Origin: Magnetococcales bacterium | GTDB taxonomy: Bacteria > Pseudomonadota > Magnetococcia > Magnetococcales > Magnetaquicoccaceae | Assembly (NCBI GenBank): GCA_015231915.1 | Contig: JADGAR010000012.1 | Location: 1-64,000, forward strand | DNA length: 64,000 nt | Direction: 5' to 3' | In this document: positions 17,067 to 25,869 of the stretch, piece by piece | Numbering within the stretch: the first letter of the stretch is position 1 | Layout of the letters: the number at the start of each line of letters is the position of its first letter | The notes under the pieces: generated by a model | Seen by the model: the letters and a program-made list of their open reading frames with translations, nothing else | Told to the model about the DNA's origin: nothing | The model's database searches: none | Program-made: the position numbers and the translations under genes

Positions 17067-17519
17067 TCACCAATAGCGCCCGGCCCCGACCACGGCGAAG
17101 AGGAGCAGCCCCAGCACCAGATTGACCTGCATGATGCGTCGCAGCCGTTCGATGTACAGGCCCGCCTCCGGAATCAGGAGTTCGCGCACCATGCGGCGCA
17201 TCGGCAGGAAATCACGCAGGAAGGCCAGCAGAAACAAACCGATCATCAGCCAGCCTGCGACCTGCATGACATGCATGTGCATGCCCAGGGCGGCGAACCC
17301 GCCGAACCCATGGAAAATCATCCAGTAGCCGGTCGCGGGCAGGGTGATGACCGCAACCCAGACCAGGGGAATGAAGCGGTTCAAGACCCGCGACCACAAG
17401 CCGACGCGCGTGGGCATGTCCAGCGTCCCGGCAGCGGGACGCAGGATCAACAGGGCGAATGTCATGCCCCCCACCCAGGCCATGGCGGCCACCAGATGCA
17501 ATGCGAACGCGATCGGCAT
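17067..17519 (-). CDS. CopD-like four-helix membrane protein
   Basis: The 150-residue protein has four hydrophobic helices. Conserved histidines occur in the first (ALHLVAAMAWVGG), and in GMHMHVMQVAG before the third. This fits the CopD/YeaQ-type family of copper-resistance or heme-binding four-helix membrane proteins. The substrate is not provable from sequence; it may bind heme or copper in the inner membrane. Confidence 0.7.
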   Translation of the reverse strand: MPIAFALHLVAAMAWVGGMTFALLILRPAAGTLDMPTRVGLWSRVLNRFIPLVWVAVITLPATGYWMIFHGFGGFAALGMHMHVMQVAGWLMIGLFLLAFLRDFLPMRRMVRELLIPEAGLYIERLRRIMQVNLVLGLLLFAVVGAGRYW

Positions 17520-17541
17520 GGACCCCCCCTCGACGATGCTT

Positions 17542-17805
17542 TCAGATGCGGCCCGACGACGACTCCAGGGAGGGAGACAGGATGACGCCGGCCCCCACGA
17601 ACCTCATGCCGGGTGGCTCCGCGAAGATGGAAGGCTCCCGATCATGGAATTCGATGCCATCCTCTTCAGCATAAAAGGTCGGCTCCTGGGCCTGAGGCTT
17701 GATGGCAGGGCGCGCGGGGGAACGTTCCTTGCGCTTGTAACGGTTGGGCAGGAGTTTGTCGAGCCGGGCCAGAAACGACCCATGATCGTCGCAGCGCTTC
17801 ATCAT
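17542..17805 (-). CDS. Hypothetical protein (87 aa), coupled to upstream small gene
   Basis: The product has a basic N-terminus (LDKLLPNRYKRKERSPARP) and an acidic middle. No family is recognised. Its ATG overlaps the TGA of the 54-residue gene (ATGA), which supports both as real. Confidence 0.6.
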   Translation of the reverse strand: MMKRCDDHGSFLARLDKLLPNRYKRKERSPARPAIKPQAQEPTFYAEEDGIEFHDREPSIFAEPPGMRFVGAGVILSPSLESSSGRI

Positions 17806-17966
17806 GACACCTCGTCGCGAGCAGCAGCGGCGAACGCTGCCCGTTTCTGTTTTCTCATGTCGATCATCTCTTGCAACATCCTGACGGCCTCGCCTTTGTC
17901 CTTGTCATGGTGGGACATGGCACCCGCCTCCTTTTTCCGTCGTTCGATCCGTTCCAAATCGCTCAT
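17802..17966 (-). CDS. Small basic/acidic helical protein (54 aa)
   Basis: The frame begins at an ATG preceded by GAGGAG with 7 bases spacing and ends at a TGA that overlaps the next gene start. The product (MSDLERIERRKKEAG at its N-terminus) is highly charged and almost certainly helical. It resembles many tiny regulatory or adaptor proteins, without an identifiable family. The strong ribosome binding site and translational coupling are the main evidence. Confidence 0.6.
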   Translation of the reverse strand: MSDLERIERRKKEAGAMSHHDKDKGEAVRMLQEMIDMRKQKRAAFAAAARDEVS

Positions 17967-18141
17967 GAGCGTCTCCTCGTATTAGGGGTCGTATTGCGGA
18001 CGAGTTTGCCTGCACGCAATATGCACGCCATGTAGGGGGAATTATTTTCGCCCGGCGTGCGCAAGAGTGCGCGAAATTTGCATTCCCGTGCGCTCATCAA
18101 TGGCTTGCAATGCTCCCCCAGGATCCGAGGCGACACCCACC

Positions 18142-19908
18142 ATGCAAAATCCCACCGCACATCCCCCCTGGCAGGCCGACACCCTTGCCCCACTCTGGCC
18201 GGAAAAGGTGGTGGCCATCTGTTTCTACGGGCGCAGTGGCAGCTATTTTCTGCAAAGCCTGCTGGACAGTCATCCGCGTTTGCTGACCGTTTTCGGCAAC
18301 CTGTACACCTATTTTCACGAATTCTGGGAGGCTTACCGCCATCTCGAACGGGACAAATTGATTCTGGCCTTCTGTCAGTATTACGCCTTCATCTTCGACG
18401 GGGCCAATCGCTGCCCGGCGGACACCCGGGGCGAACTCGACAACATGGGCAAAAACGAGGATCAGAAGGTCGGTGTCGATCCTGTGCAGTTTCTGCATGC
18501 CTTGCATGGCATTTTGGATACCGTCGAGAATTTGACGCGCCGTCGGCTGTTCCAGGCGGTGCATATGGCCTTTCATATCGCCCTGGGCCGCACCCCGCAT
18601 CCCGATCCCATCATCGTCTATCAGTTGCACAATCCCAGAGACGAACGGACGACGGCGCTGCTGGAGGATTTTCCCGACACCATCTTTTTGCACATGATCC
18701 GCGAGCCTTCGCAGAGCCTCAATTCCCATATGCGGATCTATATCGACCGTGACGACGTCGATTTCGATGCGGTCAGTTATTGCTGGGTCCTGAACGGCAT
18801 CGTGTCGGGGGGCAAACCCATCGTCAAGGCCTACAAGGAGCGCTCCCGCGCCGTGCGTCTGGAGGATTTGAAGGAAGATCCCCGTGGCATCATGGAGCGG
18901 GTCCGCCGCTGGATCGGCATCGAATGGCACGACTGCCTGCTGGAAAGCACGGTGTATGGCAGGCAATTCTGGTTCACCAGCGGCGAGGGCAAACGGTTGG
19001 GAGGGTTCGAAAAAGAGCATTTGAAAAAAAAGAGGAGCAAATATTTCCACTGGTTCGATCATTTCCGCCTGGATCTGCTGCTGGCGGCCAAACGGCAGTT
19101 CTGGGGCTATCCCGCTCCTGTCTGGTCCAAATGGGAGTGGCTGGTCCGGGTGATGTTCTGGTCCGTCTTCGTACCGATGCGCATGGAACGGACGTTCTCG
19201 CCAGGCTCGCAGTTGGGGGTGCAGGGCGACTGGTGGCTGGTGCGCCAGACGCTGTGGCGGGGCTGGCGCGAACGGCTCTACGCCCAACGCGGCGAAATCC
19301 CGCTGCTGGAAGAGCAGCCTCAGCCGGGTTATCTCGCCTCCTGGAAAATGGTGGCCGACAAGGTGATCCGCGCCATCCCCCTGGGCGAGGACGAGCCTGC
19401 CCGCCAGGAGGCGGAACGGCAATTGCGCATGGCCCTGCGGCACTTTCCGCGCGAGCCGGGCCTGTATGGCAGATTGAGCCTGATCCTGATGGCCGGCAAA
19501 CGGGATCAGGAGGCGTTGGAGTTGCTGGACAAAGGGGTCCGCCTCGCGGGGGAGACCCCGGAGATGTTGATGGAGCGGGGTTTCTGGCGTTTGCGGTGCA
19601 ATGATCTGGATGGCGCGGAAGCGGATCTGCGGCGCTCCCTGACCAAGGGCGAGCGTCCCCTGGTCGCCAGTTTGGTCAATCTGGGTGGCGATGTTTGTCT
19701 GCGTCGCGGGCAGGTGGCGGAAGGGAAGGGCCATTTGCACACGGCGGTCACCATGGATGTGGGACATGCCCAGGCGTGGGCCTTTCTTTTGCTGGCGGCC
19801 CACCACACCCGCGACCGGATCACCATCGTCACGGCCAGACGCCAGTTGAAGATGCTGGATGCGAACCATCCGGTGCTGCTCTGGTCGAACGGCCAGGAGT
19901 TGGCATGA
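18142..19908 (+). CDS. Sulfotransferase-domain protein with C-terminal TPR region
   Basis: The ATG at 18142 is preferred, giving 588 residues. Near the N-terminus the PAPS 5'-phosphosulfate loop reads CFYGRSGSYFLQSLL, and a 3'-phosphate-binding type segment HMIREPSQSLNSH lies further on. Residues from about 400 form TPR-like helices (LGEDEPARQEAERQLRMALR, PGLYGRLSLILMAGKRDQEA). Sulfotransferases of this type modify polysaccharide or lipid. The gene is coupled by ATGA to a phosphotransferase-like enzyme, so the two may act on one glycan. Confidence 0.8.
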   Translation: MQNPTAHPPWQADTLAPLWPEKVVAICFYGRSGSYFLQSLLDSHPRLLTVFGNLYTYFHEFWEAYRHLERDKLILAFCQYYAFIFDGANRCPADTRGELDNMGKNEDQKVGVDPVQFLHALHGILDTVENLTRRRLFQAVHMAFHIALGRTPHPDPIIVYQLHNPRDERTTALLEDFPDTIFLHMIREPSQSLNSHMRIYIDRDDVDFDAVSYCWVLNGIVSGGKPIVKAYKERSRAVRLEDLKEDPRGIMERVRRWIGIEWHDCLLESTVYGRQFWFTSGEGKRLGGFEKEHLKKKRSKYFHWFDHFRLDLLLAAKRQFWGYPAPVWSKWEWLVRVMFWSVFVPMRMERTFSPGSQLGVQGDWWLVRQTLWRGWRERLYAQRGEIPLLEEQPQPGYLASWKMVADKVIRAIPLGEDEPARQEAERQLRMALRHFPREPGLYGRLSLILMAGKRDQEALELLDKGVRLAGETPEMLMERGFWRLRCNDLDGAEADLRRSLTKGERPLVASLVNLGGDVCLRRGQVAEGKGHLHTAVTMDVGHAQAWAFLLLAAHHTRDRITIVTARRQLKMLDANHPVLLWSNGQELA

Positions 19909-22244
19909 CAAACCACCCGACACCCGAGGCTGGATTGCGGTTTTCCACCAAGGCCGGTACGTTGGCTGCGCTGCGCGGGGTGGTGCGCGGGGCCGGGATC
20001 CTGCCCCTGGCGCGCTTCACGGTGACGCAATGGCGGACGGATCCGGTCGCCTGGATGGCCCGCATCGTCCAGGAGGCGGGACCGCCACCCTGGATCGTGC
20101 GTTCGAGTTGCGGGCGCGAGGATTCGGCGCGCGCCTCCCACGCCGGTGCTTTTCTCTCCCTGCTGCATGTCCCTCTGGAAGGAGTCGGAGAGGCCGTCGA
20201 ACGGGTCATCGCCGCCTATGGCGCCAGCACACCGGACGACGAGGTGTTGATTCAACCCATGTTGCAAGGGGTGGTCCGCTCCGGTGTGGCCTTCAGTCAC
20301 GACCCCAACACCTGCGCCCCCTACCGTGTGGTGAACTGGGCGGAAGGAGAGGATACCGCGACGGTCACCGGCGGGATGGGAGGGAGAACCTGGCAGCAGG
20401 CCGCCCTCTCCCCCCATGGCCCGCCCGCCTCCCTGGCCGGGGTCCTGGCCTTGATCGAGGAGTTGCTGGCGTTGTTCGACGGTGTGCCGCTGGACTGCGA
20501 GTTCGCCGTGACGGACGCCGGGGCCGGGGAGCGGCTGTGGCTTCTGCAGGCGCGTCCCCTGATCCTGGCCCGTGCCCCGGAATCCGAAGGCGGCCAGGCC
20601 GCCCGTCTGCGGCGCGTCGAGGAGAAGGTCAGTCGCGGCATGGGTTCCCATCCGTTCCTGATCGGACGGCGTACCGTCTACGGGGTGATGCCGGACTGGA
20701 ATCCCGCCGAGATCATCGGCGTGCGGCCCAAGCCCCTGGCCCTCTCCCTCTACCGGGAACTGATCACGGACGCGGTCTGGGCCTACCAGCGGCACAATTA
20801 CGGCTATCGCAATCTGCGCAGCTTTCCGTTGATGCCGAATTTTTTCGGGTTGCCCTATATCGACGTGCGGCTGTCGTTCAACTCCTTCATCCCGGCGGAT
20901 CTGGACGAGGGGCTGGCCGGACGGCTGGTGGACTACTACATCGACCGTTTGCTGGCCGAACCCTCGCTGCATGACAAGGTGGAGTTCGAGATCGTCTTTT
21001 CCTGCTACACCCTGGACCTGCCGGAGCGCCTGGAGCGTCTGACCGGCGCCGGGTTCAGCGGCCAGGACCGGGAGCGGATCGCCGTCAGCCTGCGCAAGCT
21101 GACCAACCGCATCATCCATCCCACCGAAGGGTTGTGGCGCCAGGATGCCGCCAAGCTTGCGACCCTGCAGGCCAGACGCGAGGAGCTGTATCTGGCCACC
21201 GCCAACCCGCTGGAACGGATCTATTGGCTTTTGGAGGATGCCAAGCGCTACGGGACCCTGCCGTTCGCGGGTCTGGCCCGGGCGGGATTCATCGCGGTGC
21301 AGATGCTCAAGTCCCTGGTGGCGGTGGGGATCTTCGGTGGCGAGGAGTACGATGCCTTCCTGGGTGGGGTTTCCACGGTCAGCGGGCAGTTGGCCAGGGA
21401 CCGGGCGTTGCTGGACCGGACTTCGTTTCTGGCCAGGTACGGCCATTTGCGACCCGGCACCTACGACATCCTGTCGCCCCGTTACGACGAGGCGCCGGAT
21501 CTCTATTTCGACTGGAGCCGGCGTCCTCCGGCACCGGAACCGGTCAAGCCCTTTTCGGTCACCCTGCCGCAGATGCGGGAACTGGTGAAACGGCTGGAAG
21601 GCCATGGCCTGCTGGCCGATCCGGTGGGATTGTTCGATTTTCTGCAGGCGGGCATCGAGTTGCGGGAGTTGGCCAAGTTTCATTTCAGTCGCAATCTTTC
21701 GGACACCCTTGCGCTGGTGGCCGAGTGCGGGGCAGGGTGGGGGTTCTCCCGGGAGGAGATGGCCTTTTGCGACATCGGGGTGTTTCGCGAGTTGTACGTG
21801 GCCACTGCGGATCCGGAAATGCTGCTGGCCCGTTCCATCGAACAGGGCCGCGCCCGTTATCGGGATGCCCTGGCGCTGTCGTTGCCGCCGGTGATCGCAG
21901 GACCGGAGGATGTCTGGGGATTCGAATGGCCGGAGTCCGCGCCCAATTTCATCACCCACAAGCAGGTCATCGCCCCGACCACCGGGTGTGAAGCGCGGGA
22001 GAGACTGGCCGGGGCCGTGGTGTGCATTCCCAACGCGGATCCCGGTTTCGACTGGCTGTTCGCCCATCCCATCGCCGGTTTGATCACGGCCTGGGGAGGG
22101 GTCAACTCCCACATGGCGATCCGCGCCGGGGAACTGGGGCTGCCTGCCGTGATCGGGGCCGGAGAGGTGAAGTATCGGCGCTGGTCCGGGGCGCGGCGGA
22201 TCCTGCTGGATTGCGCCTCCAGACGGGTGGAAGTTCTGTCGTGA
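19905..22244 (+). CDS. PEP-synthase-related phosphotransferase, rifampin-phosphotransferase-like layout
   Basis: The start at 19905 overlaps the upstream stop and gives 779 residues. Residues about 40-225 are a PPDK N-terminal ATP-grasp domain (PWIVRSSCGREDSARASHAG, VLIQPMLQGVVRSGVAFSHD, LDCEFAV). The extreme C-terminus is the swivelling phosphohistidine domain, GGVNSHMAIRAGELGLPAVIG-like, with His736. The long middle part (about 240-690) is not the PEP/pyruvate barrel. This order, ATP domain - acceptor domain - His domain, is that of rifampin phosphotransferase. It likely transfers phosphate to an unknown acceptor, possibly a capsule precursor; partner of the sulfotransferase. Confidence 0.8.
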   Translation: MTNHPTPEAGLRFSTKAGTLAALRGVVRGAGILPLARFTVTQWRTDPVAWMARIVQEAGPPPWIVRSSCGREDSARASHAGAFLSLLHVPLEGVGEAVERVIAAYGASTPDDEVLIQPMLQGVVRSGVAFSHDPNTCAPYRVVNWAEGEDTATVTGGMGGRTWQQAALSPHGPPASLAGVLALIEELLALFDGVPLDCEFAVTDAGAGERLWLLQARPLILARAPESEGGQAARLRRVEEKVSRGMGSHPFLIGRRTVYGVMPDWNPAEIIGVRPKPLALSLYRELITDAVWAYQRHNYGYRNLRSFPLMPNFFGLPYIDVRLSFNSFIPADLDEGLAGRLVDYYIDRLLAEPSLHDKVEFEIVFSCYTLDLPERLERLTGAGFSGQDRERIAVSLRKLTNRIIHPTEGLWRQDAAKLATLQARREELYLATANPLERIYWLLEDAKRYGTLPFAGLARAGFIAVQMLKSLVAVGIFGGEEYDAFLGGVSTVSGQLARDRALLDRTSFLARYGHLRPGTYDILSPRYDEAPDLYFDWSRRPPAPEPVKPFSVTLPQMRELVKRLEGHGLLADPVGLFDFLQAGIELRELAKFHFSRNLSDTLALVAECGAGWGFSREEMAFCDIGVFRELYVATADPEMLLARSIEQGRARYRDALALSLPPVIAGPEDVWGFEWPESAPNFITHKQVIAPTTGCEARERLAGAVVCIPNADPGFDWLFAHPIAGLITAWGGVNSHMAIRAGELGLPAVIGAGEVKYRRWSGARRILLDCASRRVEVLS

Positions 22245-22247
22245 GGC

Positions 22248-24437
22248 TCACTTGAAACGGAAGTGCTTGGCCCCGTCCCAGTTTGCGGGGGGCGGGGATT
22301 GCATGAAGTGCTGGCAGCGCAGTCGATACAGATTCCCCAGCCCGGATTGGGGAGAGTGGGCGAGCAGAATCCGGCAGGCATCCAGTGCCTTGCGCCATTG
22401 CCTGGCCTGATACAGCTCGAAGACCGGGGTCCATAGCGGCAGTTCCGCGAGTTGGTGCTCGGAGACCAGCAGGTGTTGCGGCCCTTCCCGCAGGCCGAGC
22501 AGTTCGAACAGGGCCACCGGATGGGTGGCGCCCTTGGGCACGGCGATGTCCACCTGACGGGTGACGAAGACCGGTTCGAGGCGTTTGACCACGGCATCGG
22601 TGATCAGAATCTGGGTGCCATAGACCTTGTTCAGCCCCTCGACCCGGGAGGCGAGGTTGACGGCGGCGCCCATGGCGGTGTAATCCATGCGATCCGGGGA
22701 GCCGATGTTGCCGATGATCACGTCGCCGGTATGCAGGCCGAAGCGGGTGAGCATGACGGGTTGCTTCCGGGCTTGCCAGACCCGGTTCAAGGCGTTGCTG
22801 GCGTGGGCGCAGGCCAGGGTGGCGATGCACGCCTGGACCGGGTGTTGATCGATGCGCTGGGGGGCGTTCCAGAAGGCCATGATGGCATCGCCGATGTATT
22901 TGTCGATGGTGCCCCCGTGGTCGAGGATGGCCTTGGTCATTTCCCGCAGATACTCGGAGACCAGGTCGGTGAGCTGTTCCGGGGGGAGGGTTTCGGCCAT
23001 GTTGGTGAAGTTGCCGACATCTGTGAAAAGCAAAGTAATTTCACGCCGTTCGCTGTATCGACCGATGTTCTCGCCGGTGGCGATGAGTTGCCGCACCAGG
23101 GCCTTGGGGACGTATTGGCCGAAGATGTTGAGGGCGTTTTTCATGGCGCCGATGGATTGGGTCAGGGCGCGGATTTCCGTGATGTGGGAGTGGACCGACA
23201 CCGGGCCTTCGAGGTGGAACTGGCGGATGCGGCTGGTCTCCTGGGCCAGTTGGCGCAGTTTGCTGGTGAAACGGCGGGAGACGACCCAGGTGATGGGCAG
23301 GGTCAGCCCGAGGGCGCACAGGGAGAAGAGCAGGCCGCGAATGCCGGTAGAGGCGATGGGGCCGAGGAATTCGCTCAAGGGGACGGTGACGGCGATCATG
23401 GTTTCCCTGGCGTAGCGTTCCGGGAGTTGGGTGATCAGGCCGATGTGTTCCTGGCCATGGACGGTGAAAATCGTGCCGTTGACCCATGATCCGTTGAGGT
23501 GGCGGGTCACCAGTTCCTCGATGACGGGATTGTGCAGATCGGCGACCCTGGCGATCTTGAGGGTGGTGCTGCCGGTGCTTTCATCGACGAAGACCTGCAT
23601 GGTTTTGCTTTCGTCCGGGTGGACGATCACCTCTCCCTTGCGGTTGAAGAAGAGGATCTGGCTGGAGGGGCTGAACTGCTGATGTTGCAGGAATTCGGAG
23701 AGGTGGCTCAAGGTGATGTCGATGCCGAAGACGCCGCCGCTCTCCTTGCCCTGGAGGCGATGGGAGAAGGTGATGCCCGGTTTGCGGATGCTGTGATAGA
23801 GGTAGGGATCCGAGACCTTGACGTTGTGGTCGTCCTGGTTGGCGATGAACCAGGGCCTTTGGCGGGGATCGAAGGAGGTGGTATCCGGGGGGTGCAAGCC
23901 TGCGAAGTTGCCGGCCTCGTCCAGGAAGCTCCACTGTTTGAACGAAGGTTGGCCGGGCCGGGCCACGACGGTCAGCAGGCCGAAGTGGGAGCGTTCCGGG
24001 GGTTGCAGGGATTGCTTGAAGCGCGGCTGCGAGTCCAGGTTGACCAGTTGCAGGAAGTCGCCGTTGTCGTAGCCCACATACAGGGAGAAGATTTGCGGAT
24101 ACTGGAGGATGGTCTGGAAGAGATCGTCCAGGCCGGGGAAGGGGTTGGTCTCGGAGGGGTGTTGCCGCAGGCGTGACTCCGCGCTGAGGATGGTGGTCAG
24201 GCTGTGGATGGGGTCGTGGGTGCGCTTGTAGCGTTCGACGATCTTGTGGTTGACCTCCTGGAGCAGAAGTCGTGCGGAGGCGGTGGCGGTTGCGGCGTTT
24301 TCGGTGTAGTTGTACCAGGTGACGATGCCGACCAGGGTGCAGATGAGCGTCAGAAAGATGCTCGTCAGGCTGGCATGGAAGGAGATGGATCGGTCTTTCC
24401 GGAACATGTCACGGGTCATCCGATTGGGATGCGACAT
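22248..24437 (-). CDS. Membrane adenylate cyclase with Cache-type sensor
   Basis: The 729-residue protein has an N-terminal membrane helix (about 20-45), a large periplasmic double-Cache-like sensor (to about 350), a second helix (about 355-378), a HAMP-like linker and a class III cyclase domain (about 465-640). Metal aspartates are in LLFTDVGNF and YIGDAIMAFW. The Lys of DKYIGD and Asp of MDYTAMGAAVN favour ATP, hence cAMP. A C-terminal tail of about 90 residues follows. The start is uncertain: ATGs at 24437, 24419 and 24407 have no strong ribosome binding site. The Nudix gene stop lies inside this region. Confidence 0.9.
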   Translation of the reverse strand: MSHPNRMTRDMFRKDRSISFHASLTSIFLTLICTLVGIVTWYNYTENAATATASARLLLQEVNHKIVERYKRTHDPIHSLTTILSAESRLRQHPSETNPFPGLDDLFQTILQYPQIFSLYVGYDNGDFLQLVNLDSQPRFKQSLQPPERSHFGLLTVVARPGQPSFKQWSFLDEAGNFAGLHPPDTTSFDPRQRPWFIANQDDHNVKVSDPYLYHSIRKPGITFSHRLQGKESGGVFGIDITLSHLSEFLQHQQFSPSSQILFFNRKGEVIVHPDESKTMQVFVDESTGSTTLKIARVADLHNPVIEELVTRHLNGSWVNGTIFTVHGQEHIGLITQLPERYARETMIAVTVPLSEFLGPIASTGIRGLLFSLCALGLTLPITWVVSRRFTSKLRQLAQETSRIRQFHLEGPVSVHSHITEIRALTQSIGAMKNALNIFGQYVPKALVRQLIATGENIGRYSERREITLLFTDVGNFTNMAETLPPEQLTDLVSEYLREMTKAILDHGGTIDKYIGDAIMAFWNAPQRIDQHPVQACIATLACAHASNALNRVWQARKQPVMLTRFGLHTGDVIIGNIGSPDRMDYTAMGAAVNLASRVEGLNKVYGTQILITDAVVKRLEPVFVTRQVDIAVPKGATHPVALFELLGLREGPQHLLVSEHQLAELPLWTPVFELYQARQWRKALDACRILLAHSPQSGLGNLYRLRCQHFMQSPPPANWDGAKHFRFK

Positions 24438-25023
24438 GGGCGTGACGCAGGGCCTCCCGGTTGAGGAGGAGCCATTGCATGGCCAGCACGGCGATGGCGG
24501 AGTCGAGGGTATGATCGTCCAGCCACTGGATGGCGGTGGCGAAGGGGACCAGGAGGGGTTGGATGTCTTCGTCTTCCAGGGCCAGGCCGCCGCCGCCCAC
24601 CGGGGGGCGTGAGGAATCGAACAGGCCGCAGAAGAGGTGGATGCGTTCGCTGCTGCCGCTGGGGCTTAAAAAAAAGGTGCGGATGTGGTGCAGGTCGGTG
24701 AGGTGCCAACCGGTTTCCTCCAGGACCTCGCGGCGTGCGACTGCTGCGGGGTTGGTTTCCTGGCCGCAGGAGCCGGCCACGATTTCGACGATCCAGCCCG
24801 ACTCCTGGCGCATCAGTGGGCCAAGGCGGAACTGGCGGATCAGGCCCACCTGATCGTGTGCCGGGTCGTAGAGGATCACGGCGGCGGCGTCGCCCCGCTC
24901 CAGGATTTCCAGGTCCACCTCGCGGCTCATGCGACCGTCGAACCGTTGATAGCGCAGGCGGGTTTTCAGCAGGCGAAAGAATCCCCGATAGATCTCATCC
25001 GTGCGCAGCAGTTCGATATTCAT
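24409..25023 (-). CDS. Nudix hydrolase, ADP-ribose pyrophosphatase-like
   Basis: The ATG at 25023 (MNIELLRTDEI) is chosen over an upstream TTG. The 204-residue protein has the NudF/ADPRase layout: an antiparallel N-terminal segment (VLYDPAHDQVGLIRQFRLG) and a Nudix box with REVLEETGW. It would cleave ADP-ribose or a similar nucleoside diphosphate. It sits in a leftward operon between a 67-residue protein and the adenylate cyclase, overlapping the latter. Confidence 0.9.
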   Translation of the reverse strand: MNIELLRTDEIYRGFFRLLKTRLRYQRFDGRMSREVDLEILERGDAAAVILYDPAHDQVGLIRQFRLGPLMRQESGWIVEIVAGSCGQETNPAAVARREVLEETGWHLTDLHHIRTFFLSPSGSSERIHLFCGLFDSSRPPVGGGGLALEDEDIQPLLVPFATAIQWLDDHTLDSAIAVLAMQWLLLNREALRHAHVASQSDDP

Positions 25024-25040
25024 GATGCGTGCAACCGATG

Positions 25041-25244
25041 CTAAAAGAGGGAACGTCGTTCCAGCCAAATTTTATCGTAGAAGTAGTCCAGCACGCCATG
25101 CACGAGGCGTTTCTGGGTCTCGTCCATGGGATCGGATTGGGGCAGTCCGTCCAGTTCCAGGCGGGCGAGGAATTCATCATACACCATTGGCTCGGTTTGC
25201 AGCATGTTTATTTTGTTTTTGAGCGTATCGGTTCCGGCGCCCAT
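25041..25244 (-). CDS. Hypothetical protein (67 aa) at head of Nudix-cyclase operon
   Basis: The ATG has GGGAG 9 bases upstream, and the 67-residue product (containing MVYDEFLARLELDGLP and GVLDYFYDKIWLERR) is compact and mixed helical. No family is recognised. It lies 17 bp from the Nudix gene. Confidence 0.6.
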   Translation of the reverse strand: MGAGTDTLKNKINMLQTEPMVYDEFLARLELDGLPQSDPMDETQKRLVHGVLDYFYDKIWLERRSLF

Positions 25245-25679
25245 ATTGGTGACTCCCTGGTTGGGGTAAAAAACGGACGTTAATGAAAATTCAATTCTTA
25301 TGCCAATTATGAAAAGCGAATCAAATAAAGATGTTATTTTGGCCGCATGCGTGTGAGCGGGTGGCGATGCGGCAGTTCTTGCCTGTTTGATCCGGCATGG
25401 AAAATGCGTGATTCATCATGTCGGACGTTTGAGCCGATAAGGATATTGACGGGTTGAAGCATGGTCTTGCATGATTCCGGGGCTGGACAGCGTATCGAGA
25501 CGGGTTTCCCTTCTCGGCGCGCCAGCCCGTCGGGATCCCGGGGGTGCGGGCATTAAGGCGTCTTTTTTGACGCATTTCCCGGAATTGCTTGAAAAAATTT
25601 TACAAAACAGCATGGCACAAGGAATGCTTTTCCCTTTTCGCGGCGTAAGGACCAACCGGCAACGCGAGGAGAGGAAAAG
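25245..25679. other. Divergent intergenic region with sigma-54 promoter
   Basis: A 435-bp gap separates the Nudix-cyclase operon from the rightward cyclic-nucleotide-binding operon. The sequence is AT-rich near the left gene. The only strong signal I see is the sigma-54 element at 25613-25628. A run TTGCTTGAAAAAATTTTACA just before it may be a regulator site. Confidence 0.6.
25613..25628 (+). promoter_or_regulatory. Sigma-54 (RpoN) promoter
   Basis: TGGCACAAGGAATGCT matches the TGGCAC-N5-TTGC(A/T) consensus with the correct GG/GC spacing and a single deviation (A for T before TGC). The start of transcription would be near 25640, and the 58-residue gene starts at 25680 behind GAGGAGAGG. Confidence 0.75.
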
Positions 25680-25856
25680 ATGGCCAGATTGCGGATTGTT
25701 GTCAGTCAACGGGATTACAAGATCGTGGATGAGGATGACCGTCGTTTGATCTGTGAGGGGATATCCAGTTACCGGCGGGCGTTGATGTTATACGAGCGTC
25801 TGATCCGATTGCAGGAAGGCGAGCTTGCCTGGCCTTCGGCAGATTCAGCAGCATGA
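25680..25856 (+). CDS. Small protein (58 aa) in sigma-54 operon
   Basis: The ATG has a very strong GAGGAGAGG ribosome binding site. The product (MARLRIVVSQRDYKIVDEDD at its start, then GISSYRRALMLYERLIRLQEG) has a beta-hairpin-like N-terminus and a helix. I recognise no family. It is followed after 13 bp by the cyclic-nucleotide-binding gene, so both are one operon, probably RpoN-dependent. Confidence 0.7.
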   Translation: MARLRIVVSQRDYKIVDEDDRRLICEGISSYRRALMLYERLIRLQEGELAWPSADSAA

Positions 25857-25869
25857 TCCGGAGCAACTG

